A stretch of 60,943 nucleotides of DNA from Acidimicrobiaceae bacterium (GTDB taxonomy: Bacteria; Actinomycetota; Acidimicrobiia; Acidimicrobiales; Ilumatobacteraceae). How positions within the stretch are numbered: position 1 is the stretch's first letter; each line of letters opens with the position of its first letter. The position numbers and the translations under genes were made by a program. Positions 32,395 to 42,568 of this stretch are shown piece after piece. Where the stretch lies: assembly GCA_003569125.1 (NCBI GenBank), contig BGOG01000040.1:1-60943 (forward strand). The letters are read 5' to 3'. Under the pieces are notes generated by a model. It was not told the origin of the DNA. It searched no databases and was given only the letters and a program-made list of their open reading frames with translations.

Positions 32395-33672
32395 ATGAGC
32401 GGTTACTGGAATAGTTCGTGGTCGGGCGAAGATGGCGGCCCGAAACGTCTTCAGATTGCTAGCGATGCGCTCATCCCAAAAATTTCGGCTACTAGCCAAC
32501 TCGATGTGATTTCGCGCGACGCCATCGCTGTCACCATGGCTGTCGTCGGACCCAACGATGAACTTTTTCTCCAACGGTTCATGCCTGGGCCCGCTGTCGT
32601 CTCGTGGGTTGAAAAAATTAATCCGATCACTCTTGAGGTCATCGCCGAATCTGAAAAATTAGCTGGTGGCCCAATGTGGCCAGGTGGAATTGCGGCGCAC
32701 GCCAACGGCTCGCTTTATGTCGTGTTCGGTAATCATGCGCATCGCTTGTCAACAGATCTGAAAGTCATCGCTTCTCTCGAGTTGCCACGCGTTCGGCCAT
32801 ACAACAGTTTCGTGATTTTGCCGAGTGGACATTTAGCAACCAAAGATTTCTCGGGAGCATTACCCGGTCAGCCCAACGGCACACCAATCGAAAACACCGA
32901 ATTGTTGATTCTTGACCCGCAAGATTTGCGAATCATTGAACGACTTGAACTCACCGAACCTTCGATTGCTCGACTCTCTGCCGATAAAAATGATATTTAC
33001 GTTGTCGGTGATTATTCGCTGATACGCGTGTTGTGGCGCGACGAAAAATTAAGCGTTGACACTTCATTTAATGCTCGCTACCGAACCCTTGAAGGTCAAA
33101 CTTTCGGTTGGGATGCAGTCATCACCGAGCATGACGCATGGTTTTTGGATAATGGCGAAGGCACACAACTCTTCACAGGAACTTTTCGAGGTGTCGGCAT
33201 TTCGTCGGCGCCACTACATCTCGTGCGCGTCAATAAAAAATCTGGCAAGGTAACGCTCGCCGAGATTTGCGGATTACCAAACGGAATCATCGCCAATCCT
33301 CCGGTCGTTGACACCAAGCGCCAAATCGTGGTCGGTTTCGATAGCGGCAACGGCGTAATTAGTGGCTTTGATTACGACGAAGATTCAATCACACGCCGCT
33401 GGAGCCGCGAGCAGAATCACGCTTGTCATATGTTGTTGTCTCCCGCGGCAGGACAAATTATTACTGCCGATTATCGACCTGAACTAGGTTGCGAACAAGT
33501 TGTCGTGCTTGATATTACAAATGGCGAAGAAGTAGCACGAGTTTCAACGACAAGTCCGATTCAATCTGCAGTATTTCCTGCCGTCGGGCGTCATGGTGAT
33601 ATTTATTGGTGCAGCATGTCGACGATCACGCGCATCTCGGTTCACAGCACCGAGCAGAACGAGTTGAACTAG
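32395..33672 (+). CDS. Predicted beta-propeller protein of unknown function
   Basis: I do not recognise this 425-residue protein. Its sequence alternates short hydrophobic strands with GG/DG turns and repeats of the kind (small)-(hydrophobic)-L-DP..-RIIERLEL, consistent with a six- or seven-bladed propeller such as YncE, SMP-30 or PQQ-type folds. Examples are GSLYVVFGNHAHRLS, NDIYVVGDYSLIRVL and QIITADYRPE. No signal peptide or membrane segment is visible, so it is probably cytoplasmic. It sits alone between the divergent GH3 gene and the convergent malic enzyme. A lactonase or ligand-sensing role is possible. The start is ATG 32395 (MSGYWNSSW), six bases after a TAAAGT box. Confidence 0.75.
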   Translation: MSGYWNSSWSGEDGGPKRLQIASDALIPKISATSQLDVISRDAIAVTMAVVGPNDELFLQRFMPGPAVVSWVEKINPITLEVIAESEKLAGGPMWPGGIAAHANGSLYVVFGNHAHRLSTDLKVIASLELPRVRPYNSFVILPSGHLATKDFSGALPGQPNGTPIENTELLILDPQDLRIIERLELTEPSIARLSADKNDIYVVGDYSLIRVLWRDEKLSVDTSFNARYRTLEGQTFGWDAVITEHDAWFLDNGEGTQLFTGTFRGVGISSAPLHLVRVNKKSGKVTLAEICGLPNGIIANPPVVDTKRQIVVGFDSGNGVISGFDYDEDSITRRWSREQNHACHMLLSPAAGQIITADYRPELGCEQVVVLDITNGEEVARVSTTSPIQSAVFPAVGRHGDIYWCSMSTITRISVHSTEQNELN

Positions 33673-33685
33673 TAACAAAAAACTT

Positions 33686-35092
33686 CTACGACTTGCGGAT
33701 GACGCCGTCTTTCACTGCTGCTGCGGCGACCGCGGGTGCAACACGTTGAACAATTGTTCTGTCGAACACTGATGGCACCACAAAATCTGGCGACAATTGA
33801 GCATCGGTTACCGACTCGGCAATGGCGATCGCTGCCGCTAATTTCATCCCCTCGGTGATGTCTGTTGCATTTGCGTCAAGTGCACCACGAAAGATTCCGG
33901 GAAATGCAAGAACGTTATTTATTTGATTCGGATAATCACTACGACCCGTTGCCATGACGGCAGCAAGACCGTCTACCTGCTCTGGACGAATTTCTGGGTT
34001 TGGGTTAGCCATCGCAAACACAATTGGGTTCTTTGCCATCGAGCGCACATCGGCAGCAGTAACTAGATCGGGCCCACTCACACCGACAAATACATCAGCG
34101 CCCTTCATCACGTCACTAATCGATCCCATTTTTCGCGAAGAATTTGTGTTTGCGGCGAACCATTCTTTTGCCGAGTTCATTTCGCCTCGACCTGTATAGA
34201 TGGCACCCACACGGTCGCAACCAATGACATCGCCGATTCCGGCGTTGAGAAGTATCTTGCCAATGGCGACGCCTGCGGCACCAACGCCAGCGATAACAAC
34301 CGTGAGGTTTTCCATTTTCTTGCCAGTGATTTTCAGCGAATTCCACAACGCCGCCAATGTCACCACTGCTGTGCCATGTTGGTCGTCGTGAAACACAGGA
34401 ATGTCAAGACTTGCTCGCAGCCGTTCTTCAATTTCGAAACACTCGGGTGCTTTTATATCTTCAAGATTTATTCCACCAAATGTTGGTGCAATGCGTTGCA
34501 CAAAATCAACGACCTCATCAGCGGTGCGAGCATTTATACAAATCGGGAAGCCATTGACTCCACCAAACTCTTTAAACAAAAGTGCTTTGCCCTCCATGAC
34601 AGGCATCGCCCCCTCTGGGCCGATGTCGCCAAGTCCGAGCACGGCTGTTCCATTGCTAACAATTGCGACGGTGTTTTTTCGAATGGTGTACTTGTGTGAG
34701 AGCGATGGATCGTTTTCAATTGCAGTACAAACACGAGCAACACCCGGCGTGTATGCCATTGACAAATCATCGCGATCGTTGACTGGCGCCGTGCTGATGA
34801 CTTCAATCTTTCCTGCCTCATGCATTCGAAAGGTTCGGTCCCACCAATCAAGAACTGTTATGCCATCTAGTTTTTGTACCGCAGCGACAACTGCATTTTG
34901 ATGCTCTTCATTTCGACAGTGCACAACAAGACTTCGACGAAGCACCGGGCCACGAACATCAAAACCATCCAGTGCTCCGATGTTTCCACCTGCTTCACCA
35001 ATGGCGGCACACAACCGCCCAAGGGTGCCGGGCACATTGTCGAGTTGACAATCAAGAGCGATAGAAAATGCGGCGTTAGGGAGAATTGACAT
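33686..35092 (-). CDS. NAD-dependent malic enzyme with N-terminal ACT domain
   Basis: 468 residues. Malic enzyme oxidatively decarboxylates malate to pyruvate. The N-terminal 85 residues form an ACT-like regulatory domain (DNVPGTLGRLCAAIGEAGGNIGAL). The malic domain shows YTPGVARVC (about 125), the catalytic Lys in MEGKALLFKEFGG, the metal-binding VFHDDQHGTAVV (about 228) and an NAD-binding VIAGVGAAGVAIGK (about 260). The ACT fusion is typical of many Gram-positive malic enzymes and points to amino-acid or small-ligand control. Start ATG 35092, with an AGAGGG ribosome-binding-site-like sequence upstream. Confidence 0.94.
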   Translation of the reverse strand: MSILPNAAFSIALDCQLDNVPGTLGRLCAAIGEAGGNIGALDGFDVRGPVLRRSLVVHCRNEEHQNAVVAAVQKLDGITVLDWWDRTFRMHEAGKIEVISTAPVNDRDDLSMAYTPGVARVCTAIENDPSLSHKYTIRKNTVAIVSNGTAVLGLGDIGPEGAMPVMEGKALLFKEFGGVNGFPICINARTADEVVDFVQRIAPTFGGINLEDIKAPECFEIEERLRASLDIPVFHDDQHGTAVVTLAALWNSLKITGKKMENLTVVIAGVGAAGVAIGKILLNAGIGDVIGCDRVGAIYTGRGEMNSAKEWFAANTNSSRKMGSISDVMKGADVFVGVSGPDLVTAADVRSMAKNPIVFAMANPNPEIRPEQVDGLAAVMATGRSDYPNQINNVLAFPGIFRGALDANATDITEGMKLAAAIAIAESVTDAQLSPDFVVPSVFDRTIVQRVAPAVAAAAVKDGVIRKS

Positions 35093-35167
35093 ATGGCCCT
35101 CTACCGTACGGTCTTGGCAAGCACCAAACTACGGGGCCTCCCACGAAATAGTACGGGTGAAGAGTTT

Positions 35168-36380
35168 TTATTCGACGCGTAGCCCAGAGATTGCACGAGC
35201 AATAACGAGTTGTTGTATCTCTGAAGTGCCCTCAAAGATGGTGTGAATCTTGGCGTCACGGTGCCAACGCTCGACTGGGTATTCACGCGTGTAGCCGTAA
35301 CCACCAAGAATTTGAATTGCATCTTCGGTTACTTTTACAGCCATCTCAGATGCGTAGTACTTGCTCTGCGAACCTTCGGCGTTTTTGTAACCACCATTTT
35401 TTGCAAGCCAAGACGCTCGCCAAATAAGCAAACGCGCAGCGTCGATCTCGGTAATCATGTTGGCAAGTTTGAACGCAATGGCTTGGTGCATGATGATCGG
35501 CTTGCCAAATGCCTTGCGCTCTTTGGCATAATCGAGTGCAAACTCATAAGCGGCGCGTGCAACACCAAGTGCTTGTGCACCAACGGCTGGTCGTGTTGCT
35601 TCAAAGGTTGCCATCGCGGGCTGTTTGCCACTCGACGTGCCTTCGCGATATCGCGCAAGTTTGGCGTCAAGTTTTTCTTTACCACCCAACAAGCAGCGAC
35701 CTGGCACACGCACATCTTCAAGCACAACTTCAGCCGTGTGGCTGGCACGAATTCCGTGCTTCAAATATTTCTGACCCTGACTCAAGCCTTTGGTTTTTGG
35801 CGGAACAATAAAACTTGCTTGGCCACGACCTTTGAGTTCTGGGTCTACCGCGGCGACTACGACGTGAACATCGGCGATGCCACCGTTGGTGATCCATGCT
35901 TTTGTGCCGTTGAAGTACCCACTCATCATTTGCTTCGTCGTATACGGCGCGCGTGCGCAAATTTGAAACATCACTGCCGGCGTCTGGTTCGCTCACACAA
36001 AACGCACCAAGTTTTACATCATCAGCGGTTCCGTAACACTGCGGCACCCATTCGATCATTTGTTCTGGTGTGCCGTTGCCGGCGATGCCCGCTGCAGCAA
36101 GACCAGATCCCATGATTGCCATGCCGATACCAGCATCGCCCCAAAAGATTTCTTCAATCGCAACAACCATCGTCAAACCAGTCGGGTCGGCCATTGCGTT
36201 CATGATGAAGTCGATGCCGTACAAACCGATCTTTGCGGCTTCTTTAACTACTGGCCACGGAAACTCTTCGCGTTCGTCCCACTCATGGGCGGCGGGGCGA
36301 ATTGTGTCGACTGCGAATTCGTGGATCCAGTTTTTGATTTGAAGTTGGTCGTCGTTGAGCGAGAGTGAGAAATCGGCCAT
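35168..36380 (-). CDS. Acyl-CoA dehydrogenase (one frameshift)
   Basis: Frame-corrected length about 404 residues, short-chain ACAD type. The N-terminal half runs from MADFSLSLNDDQLQ (ATG 36380) through GAFCVSEPDAGSDVSNL. An extra T near 35912 breaks the frame in the middle of the conserved VLNGTKAWITNGG FAD loop. The C-terminal half includes VEDVRVPG-like EDVRVPGRCLL, ILGGYGYTREYPVERWHRDAKI and IFEGTSEIQQLVIARAI, where the catalytic base Glu would lie. Both halves are fully conserved, which favours a sequencing error. A perfect 14-base palindrome abuts the start codon and probably serves as an operator for a fatty-acid-responsive repressor. Confidence 0.88.
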
Positions 36381-36394
36381 GGTTAAATTTAACC
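36381..36394. promoter_or_regulatory. Perfect palindrome abutting the start of the acyl-CoA dehydrogenase gene
   Basis: GGTTAAATTTAACC is a complete 14-base inverted repeat directly 5' of the ATG (36378-36380) and includes TAAATT, a possible -10 box with five-base spacing. A dimeric repressor, for example of the TetR/FadR type, could bind here. No regulator gene is adjacent. Confidence 0.5.
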
Positions 36395-36447
36395 CCCTCG
36401 CAGGGTCAAATTTTGGGTCGTAGGCACGGACCCTCGTGTGACAACGG

Positions 36448-37020
36448 TCAGGCGCGGCGCAACTTCTGAAGATCAGACACGAGGTCACGGTCACGCGAAT
36501 AACCGCGCTCAACGACTAGTCGCACCGCTTCTTGCGCCCGTTGCCACTCAACTTCGTCAGCCACATGAGCGAGATTGCGCAAATCAGAATGATCAGTTTC
36601 TCGACCAGGGGCGACTGACAATAGCTTTAATGCAATTAAGTGTCCAACTCGAGCCACTGGCAAAATAATTTGTTTTACAACCTCAAGTTGCTCAGCAGCG
36701 GCTACAACTTCTGCTTCTATGCCTGATGAAGCAATCAACAAATCAATACTTGTGTCATCAGAAGTAATGAGACGAGTCATCGCCAATCTCTTTTGCGCTT
36801 CTTGCTCGACTAACGCATCAATGCGAAAACCTAACTTTGTCAGCGAGTGAACCAGCGCCTCGGCTTGAGTATCGTTCTGAACTGCAATAGCAAGATCAAC
36901 ATCGCGTGTGAAACGTGGATCACATCGAACCGAAACTGCGAGCCCACCAACTAGACAACCCGAAACTCCCTCGCGCCGCAAAAGCGTCAAAACTTCTGAC
37001 GCTGTGGCAATGAGACTCAC
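36448..37020 (-). CDS. Nucleotidyltransferase (AbiEii/MNT-like) of a two-gene unit
   Basis: 190 residues with a polymerase-beta-type nucleotidyltransferase fold: SGCLVGGLAVSVR (about 20-32), then a metal-binding RDVDLAI pair of aspartates (about 39-44) and a third acid in SIDLLIAS. The rest is helical. Such proteins include AbiEii toxins and DUF1814/DUF6036-type enzymes, many of which work with a small partner in toxin-antitoxin or anti-phage modules. The GTG start at 37020 overlaps the stop codon of the 57-residue gene upstream by four bases (GTGA). No phage or mobile genes are near. The toxin role is an inference. Confidence 0.75.
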   Translation of the reverse strand: MSLIATASEVLTLLRREGVSGCLVGGLAVSVRCDPRFTRDVDLAIAVQNDTQAEALVHSLTKLGFRIDALVEQEAQKRLAMTRLITSDDTSIDLLIASSGIEAEVVAAAEQLEVVKQIILPVARVGHLIALKLLSVAPGRETDHSDLRNLAHVADEVEWQRAQEAVRLVVERGYSRDRDLVSDLQKLRRA

Positions 37021-37190
37021 AGTGCCCTGACGCGCCCCGGAGCATCAAGTGGCCGATCGTGCAGCCACTTAACCAAAAGTTTTTGAATCTGAATTTCATC
37101 TGCCTGCGGATTTTCACGACGTAGTTGCTCGCGCTTGATCGCCAAGCCTTCAAGATGCATCTGATCAACTGGCGCAAGTGGCGAAGTCAC
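37017..37190 (-). CDS. Small 57-residue protein, partner of the nucleotidyltransferase
   Basis: A short highly charged helical protein: it opens VTSPLAPVDQMHLEGLAIKR and continues with REQLRRENPQADEIQ, then WLHDRPLDAPG. I know no function for it. Its GTG start at 37190 is supported by TAGAAT six bases upstream, and its stop overlaps the start of the nucleotidyltransferase gene by four bases, so the two are translationally coupled. Similar short proteins sit upstream of nucleotidyltransferase genes in other actinobacteria. It may be the antitoxin or regulatory subunit. Confidence 0.65.
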   Translation of the reverse strand: MTSPLAPVDQMHLEGLAIKREQLRRENPQADEIQIQKLLVKWLHDRPLDAPGRVRAL

Positions 37191-37196
37191 AAATCA

Positions 37197-37202
37197 ATTC
37201 TA
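37197..37202 (-). promoter_or_regulatory. Predicted -10 box of leaderless transcript (small protein-nucleotidyltransferase unit)
   Basis: TAGAAT on the minus strand, then tgattt, then the GTG at 37190. Confidence 0.5.
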
Positions 37203-37244
37203 CGCTCGTAAGTGACTCGTAGCGTGGCGTGGTTCGCACAACTA

Positions 37245-38601
37245 TTAAGCGCGGCGCAGGGTTGTGCCGGCTTTAGTAGTTTCAACTAGCCAGCCAAGTG
37301 TTTGCAGTTCGTTGCGGATCTCATCGGCTTGAGCAAAATCTTTTGCTGCACGAGCAGCGTCGAGCGCTACAGCTTTGGCTTGAGAATCAGCATCAACTAC
37401 ATCAGCCGCGTTAAGTTGCAAACCAACGGCAACACACATTTCACGCACGGCCGCAGAAGCGCTCCAGCAGTTTTTGTGTCGCCAGAATCAACAGCAATAT
37501 TCGCGCGACGAATTGCATCAAACATCACGCCGACTGCAACTGGCGTATTTAAGTCGTCATCCATTGCTGCACGAAATGCGGTGAGCGTCACTTCGTCAGG
37601 CAACGCACTTAGTGAATTTGTACGCGCGACAAACGAATCGATGCCGGCCAAGGCATTGACCGATGCATCAATGTTGTCTTGGCCAACTTTTACTGGCGAA
37701 CGATAATGCGTTTGCAGCAACAACATGCGATACGCCCGAGCATCGTAACGATCCAGCAAATCAGGCAAGTTAGTTACGTTGCCCAAACTCTTGGACATTT
37801 TTCACCTTCGGTGTCGACGACAAAACCGTTGTGCATCCAATGGTGTGCAAAATCTTTGCCGAGTGCAACTGCTTGCGCGCGCTCATTCTCGTGATGAGGA
37901 AATCGCAAATCGGCGCCACCGCAATGCAAATCAAAACCTTCGCCGAGTAATTCGAGGCTCATCACGACGCACTCACTGTGCCAACCTGGTCGACCCTCGC
38001 CCCAAGGTGATGGCCACGCCGGCTCACCAGGTTTTGAAAACTTCCACAACACAAAATCAGCGGGATGCTTTTTTTGATCTGCGCCAAACACCGCACGATC
38101 ACCACCACCAGCCAGCATCTCGTCAATGTTTTGTTGCGCCAACAAACCATAATCTTTGACGACGCTGGTACTCATATATATGCCGTCATCAGTCGTGTAT
38201 GCCGCATTTTTCGCCACGAGTTCGGCGATCAGCCCAACTATTTGATCCACATATTCGGTCGCACGCGGCACATCGGTCGGCCGCATTACGCCAAGACGAG
38301 ACATTGATTCGAACCAAACCGTTTCACATTTTTGAGCAATATCTAACCACGGGCGCTTTTCGCGTTCGGCGCGATTGATAATTTTGTCGTCAATATCCGT
38401 GATGTTTGAAACAAGGCGAACTTTGATCCCGGTCCACTCGAGATAACGGCGCAGAATGTCATAAACAAGGGTCGCTCGCCCATGGCCGATATGCGGAGGG
38501 CCGTACACCGTTGGTCCGCAAAGATAAATGCTCAATTCGCCCGGCTTGCGTTGCTCAAGCAAGCGAATTTTCGCCGTTGCGGTGTCGTATAAATTCAGCA
38601 C
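37245..38601 (-). CDS. cysS: Cysteinyl-tRNA synthetase (two frameshifts)
   Basis: Class I aminoacyl-tRNA synthetase charging tRNA-Cys. Frame-corrected length about 451 residues. Visible are the zinc-ligand Cys in YLCGPTVYG (about 28), the HIGH motif PHIGHGR, TDIDDKIINRA, the zinc ligands in WHSECVVMS and HHENERAQ, and the KMSKS loop. A lost A in the A-tract just before KMSKS (near 37799) and a lost base near 37455 split the frame. Length and the FADQADEIRNEL-like tail (FAQADEIRNELQTLGW) fit CysS rather than the related mycothiol ligase MshC. The start is GTG 38601 with TATCCT eight bases upstream. The gene must be functional in vivo, so the frameshifts are almost surely errors. Confidence 0.93.
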
Positions 38602-38609
38602 AGATATTA

Positions 38610-38615
38610 AGGATA
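38610..38615 (-). promoter_or_regulatory. Predicted -10 box (cysS)
   Basis: TATCCT on the minus strand, eight bases before the GTG at 38601. Confidence 0.4.
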
Positions 38616-38636
38616 GGCGAGTACCGTTATTTCGTC

Positions 38637-41217
38637 ATGTCACGCGTACCCGAGAAGCCCACGATGGATGGAGTCGACGCTCGACTCGTTGAACAGTGGG
38701 AGCGCGACGGCATTTATCGTTTTGATCGCACAGCACAGCGCGAAAATATTTTCTCAATCGACACACCACCGCCCACGGTCAGTGGTTCATTGCACATGGG
38801 TCACGTATTTTCTTACACACATACCGACACTTTGGCTCGCTTCTGGCGAATGCGTGGCAAATCTGTTTTTTATCCGATGGGATGGGACGACAACGGTTTG
38901 CCGACCGAGCGACGAGTACAAAATTACTATGGCGTTTCGTGCGATCCATCTCTGAAATACATCGAGAATTTTGAACCACCGTTTCGCGGTGACCCACCAA
39001 AAGATTCGCGCGCAATACCAATTTCGCGACCAAACTTTATTGAACTCTGTGATGAACTAACTGCACAAGACGAAAAAGTTTTCGAAGATTTATTTCGCCG
39101 CCTCGGGCTATCGGTTGACTGGAGTTTGCTTTACACGACGATCAGTGAACATGCTCGACGTACTGCGCAAAGCGCATTTTTGGGCAACCTTGAACGCGGC
39201 GAGGCATACACGCAAGAAGCGCCGACACTTTGGGATGTTGATTTTGGCACTGCAGTTGCGCAAGCCGAACTCGAAGATCGCGAACGGCCTGGCGCGTTTC
39301 ATAAATTAAAATTTCATGTGCCCGACGAAACCCGCAGCGAGTTCGTGGTTGAAACAACTCGACCTGAATTAATTGCCGCCTGCGTCGGACTGGTCGCCCA
39401 CCCTGACGATGAGCGATACAAACATCTATTTGGCAAAGTTGCCCACACGCCAATCTTTAATGTCGAAGTGCCAGTTTTTGCTCACCCTCTCGCACAACAA
39501 GACAAAGGTTCGGGCATTGCAATGGTCTGCACATTCGGTGACTTGACCGATGTGATTTGGTGGCGAGAATTGAATCTCAACACTCGCCCAACAATCGGAC
39601 GTGACGGACGATTCGTTGCAGATGCTCCAGCAGTGATGTCTGACAAAGCAAAACTGCAATATGCACGACTTGCCGGCAAAAACCGTCAAGCAAGCACAAG
39701 TTTTGACGGTCGAAATCTTGCGTGAAACAGGCGAACTCATTGATGAACCGCGAGCAATAACCCACGCAGTTAAGTTTTACGAAAAAGGTGACCGTCCACT
39801 CGAGATTGTTACGAGTCGTCAGTGGTATATCCGTAATGGTGGTCGTGATCAAGCGCTTCGCGACAAGTTGCTTGCACGCGGTGACGAACTCACTTGGCAT
39901 CCGGATTTCATGCAGCACCGTTATGCAAACTGGGTCGGCGGTTTAAACGGCGACTGGCTCGTGAGCCGACAAAGATATTTTGGTGTGCCGATACCGCTTT
40001 GGTATCGCCTCGATGCACACGGCGAAATCATTTACGACAATCCACTGATGCCAACTAAAGATCAATTGCCAATTGACCCGAGTACAGATTTGCCAAATGG
40101 TTTTGTAGCTGAGCAACGCGGGCAAGCAAACGGTTTTGTGGGCGACCCAGACATCATGGATACTTGGGCGACTTCTTCACTGACACCGCAGATTGCAGGT
40201 AGGTGGATAGATGATCAAGATTTGTTTACGAGAATTTTTCCGATGGATGTTCGGCCACAAGGTCACGACATTATTCGCACGTGGTTGTTTGCCACAATGG
40301 TTCGTTCAAACTTCGAACACAATCAAGCACCTTGGAAGAACGCCGCATTATCTGGTTGGATTCTCGACCCTGATCGCAAAAAGATGTCGAAATCAAAAGG
40401 CAATGTTGTAACACCATCAGATTTGTTTGATCAATACGGCAGTGACGCCGTGCGATATTGGGCTGCGTGCGCACGACCTGGTGTTGACACGACATTTAGC
40501 GAAGACCAAATGAAAGTCGGACGCAAATTGGCAACCAAACTGCTGAACTTGACGAAATTTGTTCTTGGTGCGGGAGAGTTGACCCCGGATTCAAAGCCGA
40601 CTGATTTGATTGATCACGCGATGCTCACTCGCCTATCTTTGGTAGTTGACGAAGCCACACTCGCCCTCGAACAATTTGATTATGCTCGAGCACTCGAGCG
40701 CTCAGAGGCATTCTTTTGGTGGTTCTGTGATGACTATGTCGAATTAGTGAAGACTCGCGCATACAGCCCTGGTCAAGAATCAGCATCGGCGCGTAGTTCT
40801 TTGCACCGAGCGCTGAGTATTCTGCAACGGTTACTTGCGCCAATGTTGCCGTTCGCTACAGAAGAAGTTTGGTCTTGGTGGCAGACAGGTTCAATTCACT
40901 TGGCAAACTGGCCGACGACCCAAGAAACGCTCGCTGATTTCGTCGCATCAGATGACGCCAGTTCGTTGCTTGATGCAACATGTGTTGTGCTTGCCGCGGT
41001 GCGGCGTGCCAAAACAGAGGCAAAGGTTTCACAGCGTGCAGAAGTTTCGCATCTAGTTGTAACCACATCGACGGCGACCATTGATCTACTAAAAGCAAAT
41101 ATTCTCGACTTACGCAACGCCGGAGCACTTCAAGAAATAAAGTTTGTGGCTTCAGATTCGCAGACAAAAGCGCAAGAGATCGTCGCTCAGGTCACTCTTG
41201 CTACTCCACTAATCTAA
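38637..41217 (+). CDS. valS: Valyl-tRNA synthetase (one frameshift)
   Basis: Class I synthetase charging tRNA-Val, with an editing domain. Frame-corrected length about 859 residues. The HIGH motif is SLHMGHVFSYTHTD (about 49), followed by YPMGWDDNGLPTER. The editing domain includes FVVETTRPELIAACVGLVAH, and KMSKSKGNVVTPSDL is the KMSKS loop (about 580). The anticodon-binding domain includes LPFATEEVWSWW. The coiled tail is short. An extra A in a run of five A's near 39680 shifts the frame inside an otherwise conserved stretch. The start is ATG 38637 (MSRVPEKPTMDG). Its start lies 35 bases from the divergent cysS start. Confidence 0.94.
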
Positions 41218-41224
41218 ATACAAC

Positions 41225-42514
41225 ATGTTGCGACGGTTTATGTCAAAACCAAAATTTGGTCCAAGACCAAAATCGCATTATTTAGTGCTGTCCCTGAATA
41301 TTTTCGTCGTTACTTTATTGATATTTTCTGGTCTCGGAATGCTATGGATCAACGGTCGTGTAAATCAACGGCTAATCGTCACCTTGAACAATTCTCAAGA
41401 TGGCTCAAATAATCAAACTCAAAGTTCGAATGACTCACCAACCAACAGCGACTTGATACTTGATCCAAAGAGTCTTGACGCAAAGAACTTTCTGTTGACC
41501 GGTTCAGATAATGGTTCGTGTGCCGACGCCAAGAGTAAAACTACGGGCGGAATCGGTGATCGCACGAGTCTTGGCGAACGCAGTGACACGATCATGATTA
41601 TTCGGATTGACCCGAGTTCGAAGCGGGCGGCAATTCTTTCGTTTCCGAGAGATTTGTGGGTGAACATCGCCGGAACGACTCGGCAGAACCGAATCAACTC
41701 AGCATTTAAAAGCACTGATCCGAACAGACTGGTCGACACGATTCAAAAAAGTTTCGGCATTCCAGTTGATCATTATGTGAACGTTAATTTTTGTGCATTC
41801 AAAGAAATTGTGACGGCTGTCGATGGCGTCAAAGTTCCTTTTCTGTATCCGACGCGCGACAAGAAAACCGGTTTCAATGTCGCTTCACCGGGATGTGTGA
41901 CTTTTGATGGCGACCGCGCACTGGCGTATGTTCGATCACGATCCGGGTATCGATATTTTGATACGACCAAACAAAAGTGGATCGAAGATCCATCAGGTGA
42001 TCTCGGTCGAATTAGTCGACAGCAAGACTTCTTGCGTCGATCAATGCAACGGGCACTTGACAAAGGTTCGTCAAATATCGCCGTGGCCAACGACTTGTTG
42101 AACGCGGCTTTGAAAAATGTGATCACTGACGACCAACTCACGCCTCGCGGAATGTTGGACCTCGCTCAAGCGATGCGCGATCTAAATACGCGCACTGTGG
42201 CGACATACACGATCGACTCTTATCCAAAACGCATTGGCGAACTTTCGGTTTTAATTCCACTGATCAAATCAGAATCAATGAAGCAAGTTCTCGAGATCTT
42301 TCAAGGTCGCGCGCCCTTGACCGCACAAAAGGCGTCAACTCTCAGAACGAACAATCCAACTGTCGTGCTGATCGCCCAACGAATTGCAATAGCCACGACG
42401 ACGACCATCGCGATAACAGAAACAACCGCAATACCGACCACGACAATCCCCACTACAACGGCACCACAAAAGACTGTCGGCGTTGTTCCACCAGATGATC
42501 CAGGTTGTCGTTGA
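41225..42514 (+). CDS. LytR-CpsA-Psr (LCP) family cell-wall glycopolymer transferase
   Basis: 429 residues. LCP enzymes attach glycopolymers such as teichoic acids or arabinogalactan to peptidoglycan. There is an N-terminal cytoplasmic stretch, one transmembrane helix (about 20-43), an extracellular LCP core (about 90-350) with NFLLTGSDN, RSDTIMIIRID and SFPRDLWV, the arginine-rich RINSAF and ALAYVRSRSGYRYFD segments, then a Thr/Ile-rich C-terminal tail with TTTIPTTT. It starts seven bases after valS and heads a run of envelope-related genes. Confidence 0.93.
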   Translation: MLRRFMSKPKFGPRPKSHYLVLSLNIFVVTLLIFSGLGMLWINGRVNQRLIVTLNNSQDGSNNQTQSSNDSPTNSDLILDPKSLDAKNFLLTGSDNGSCADAKSKTTGGIGDRTSLGERSDTIMIIRIDPSSKRAAILSFPRDLWVNIAGTTRQNRINSAFKSTDPNRLVDTIQKSFGIPVDHYVNVNFCAFKEIVTAVDGVKVPFLYPTRDKKTGFNVASPGCVTFDGDRALAYVRSRSGYRYFDTTKQKWIEDPSGDLGRISRQQDFLRRSMQRALDKGSSNIAVANDLLNAALKNVITDDQLTPRGMLDLAQAMRDLNTRTVATYTIDSYPKRIGELSVLIPLIKSESMKQVLEIFQGRAPLTAQKASTLRTNNPTVVLIAQRIAIATTTTIAITETTAIPTTTIPTTTAPQKTVGVVPPDDPGCR

Positions 42515-42568
42515 CGCTTTAACCGTTCTGCCAAAATCAAACTCGTTACAATAACTCAGGGGTATTAA

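Noticed and set aside
36448-37202. Mobile element or phage remnant around the nucleotidyltransferase pair
   Set aside because: No integrase, transposase, inverted repeats or tRNA target site is visible, and flanking genes are housekeeping.
37245-38601. Mycothiol ligase MshC instead of CysS
   Set aside because: Length of about 451 residues, the TDIDDKIINRA motif and the helical C-terminal tail fit CysS; MshC is shorter and lacks that tail.
39660-39730. Programmed frameshift in valS at a run of five A's
   Set aside because: No downstream stem-loop or second slippery element is visible, and similar single-base breaks affect many unrelated genes in the window. Consensus error is simpler.
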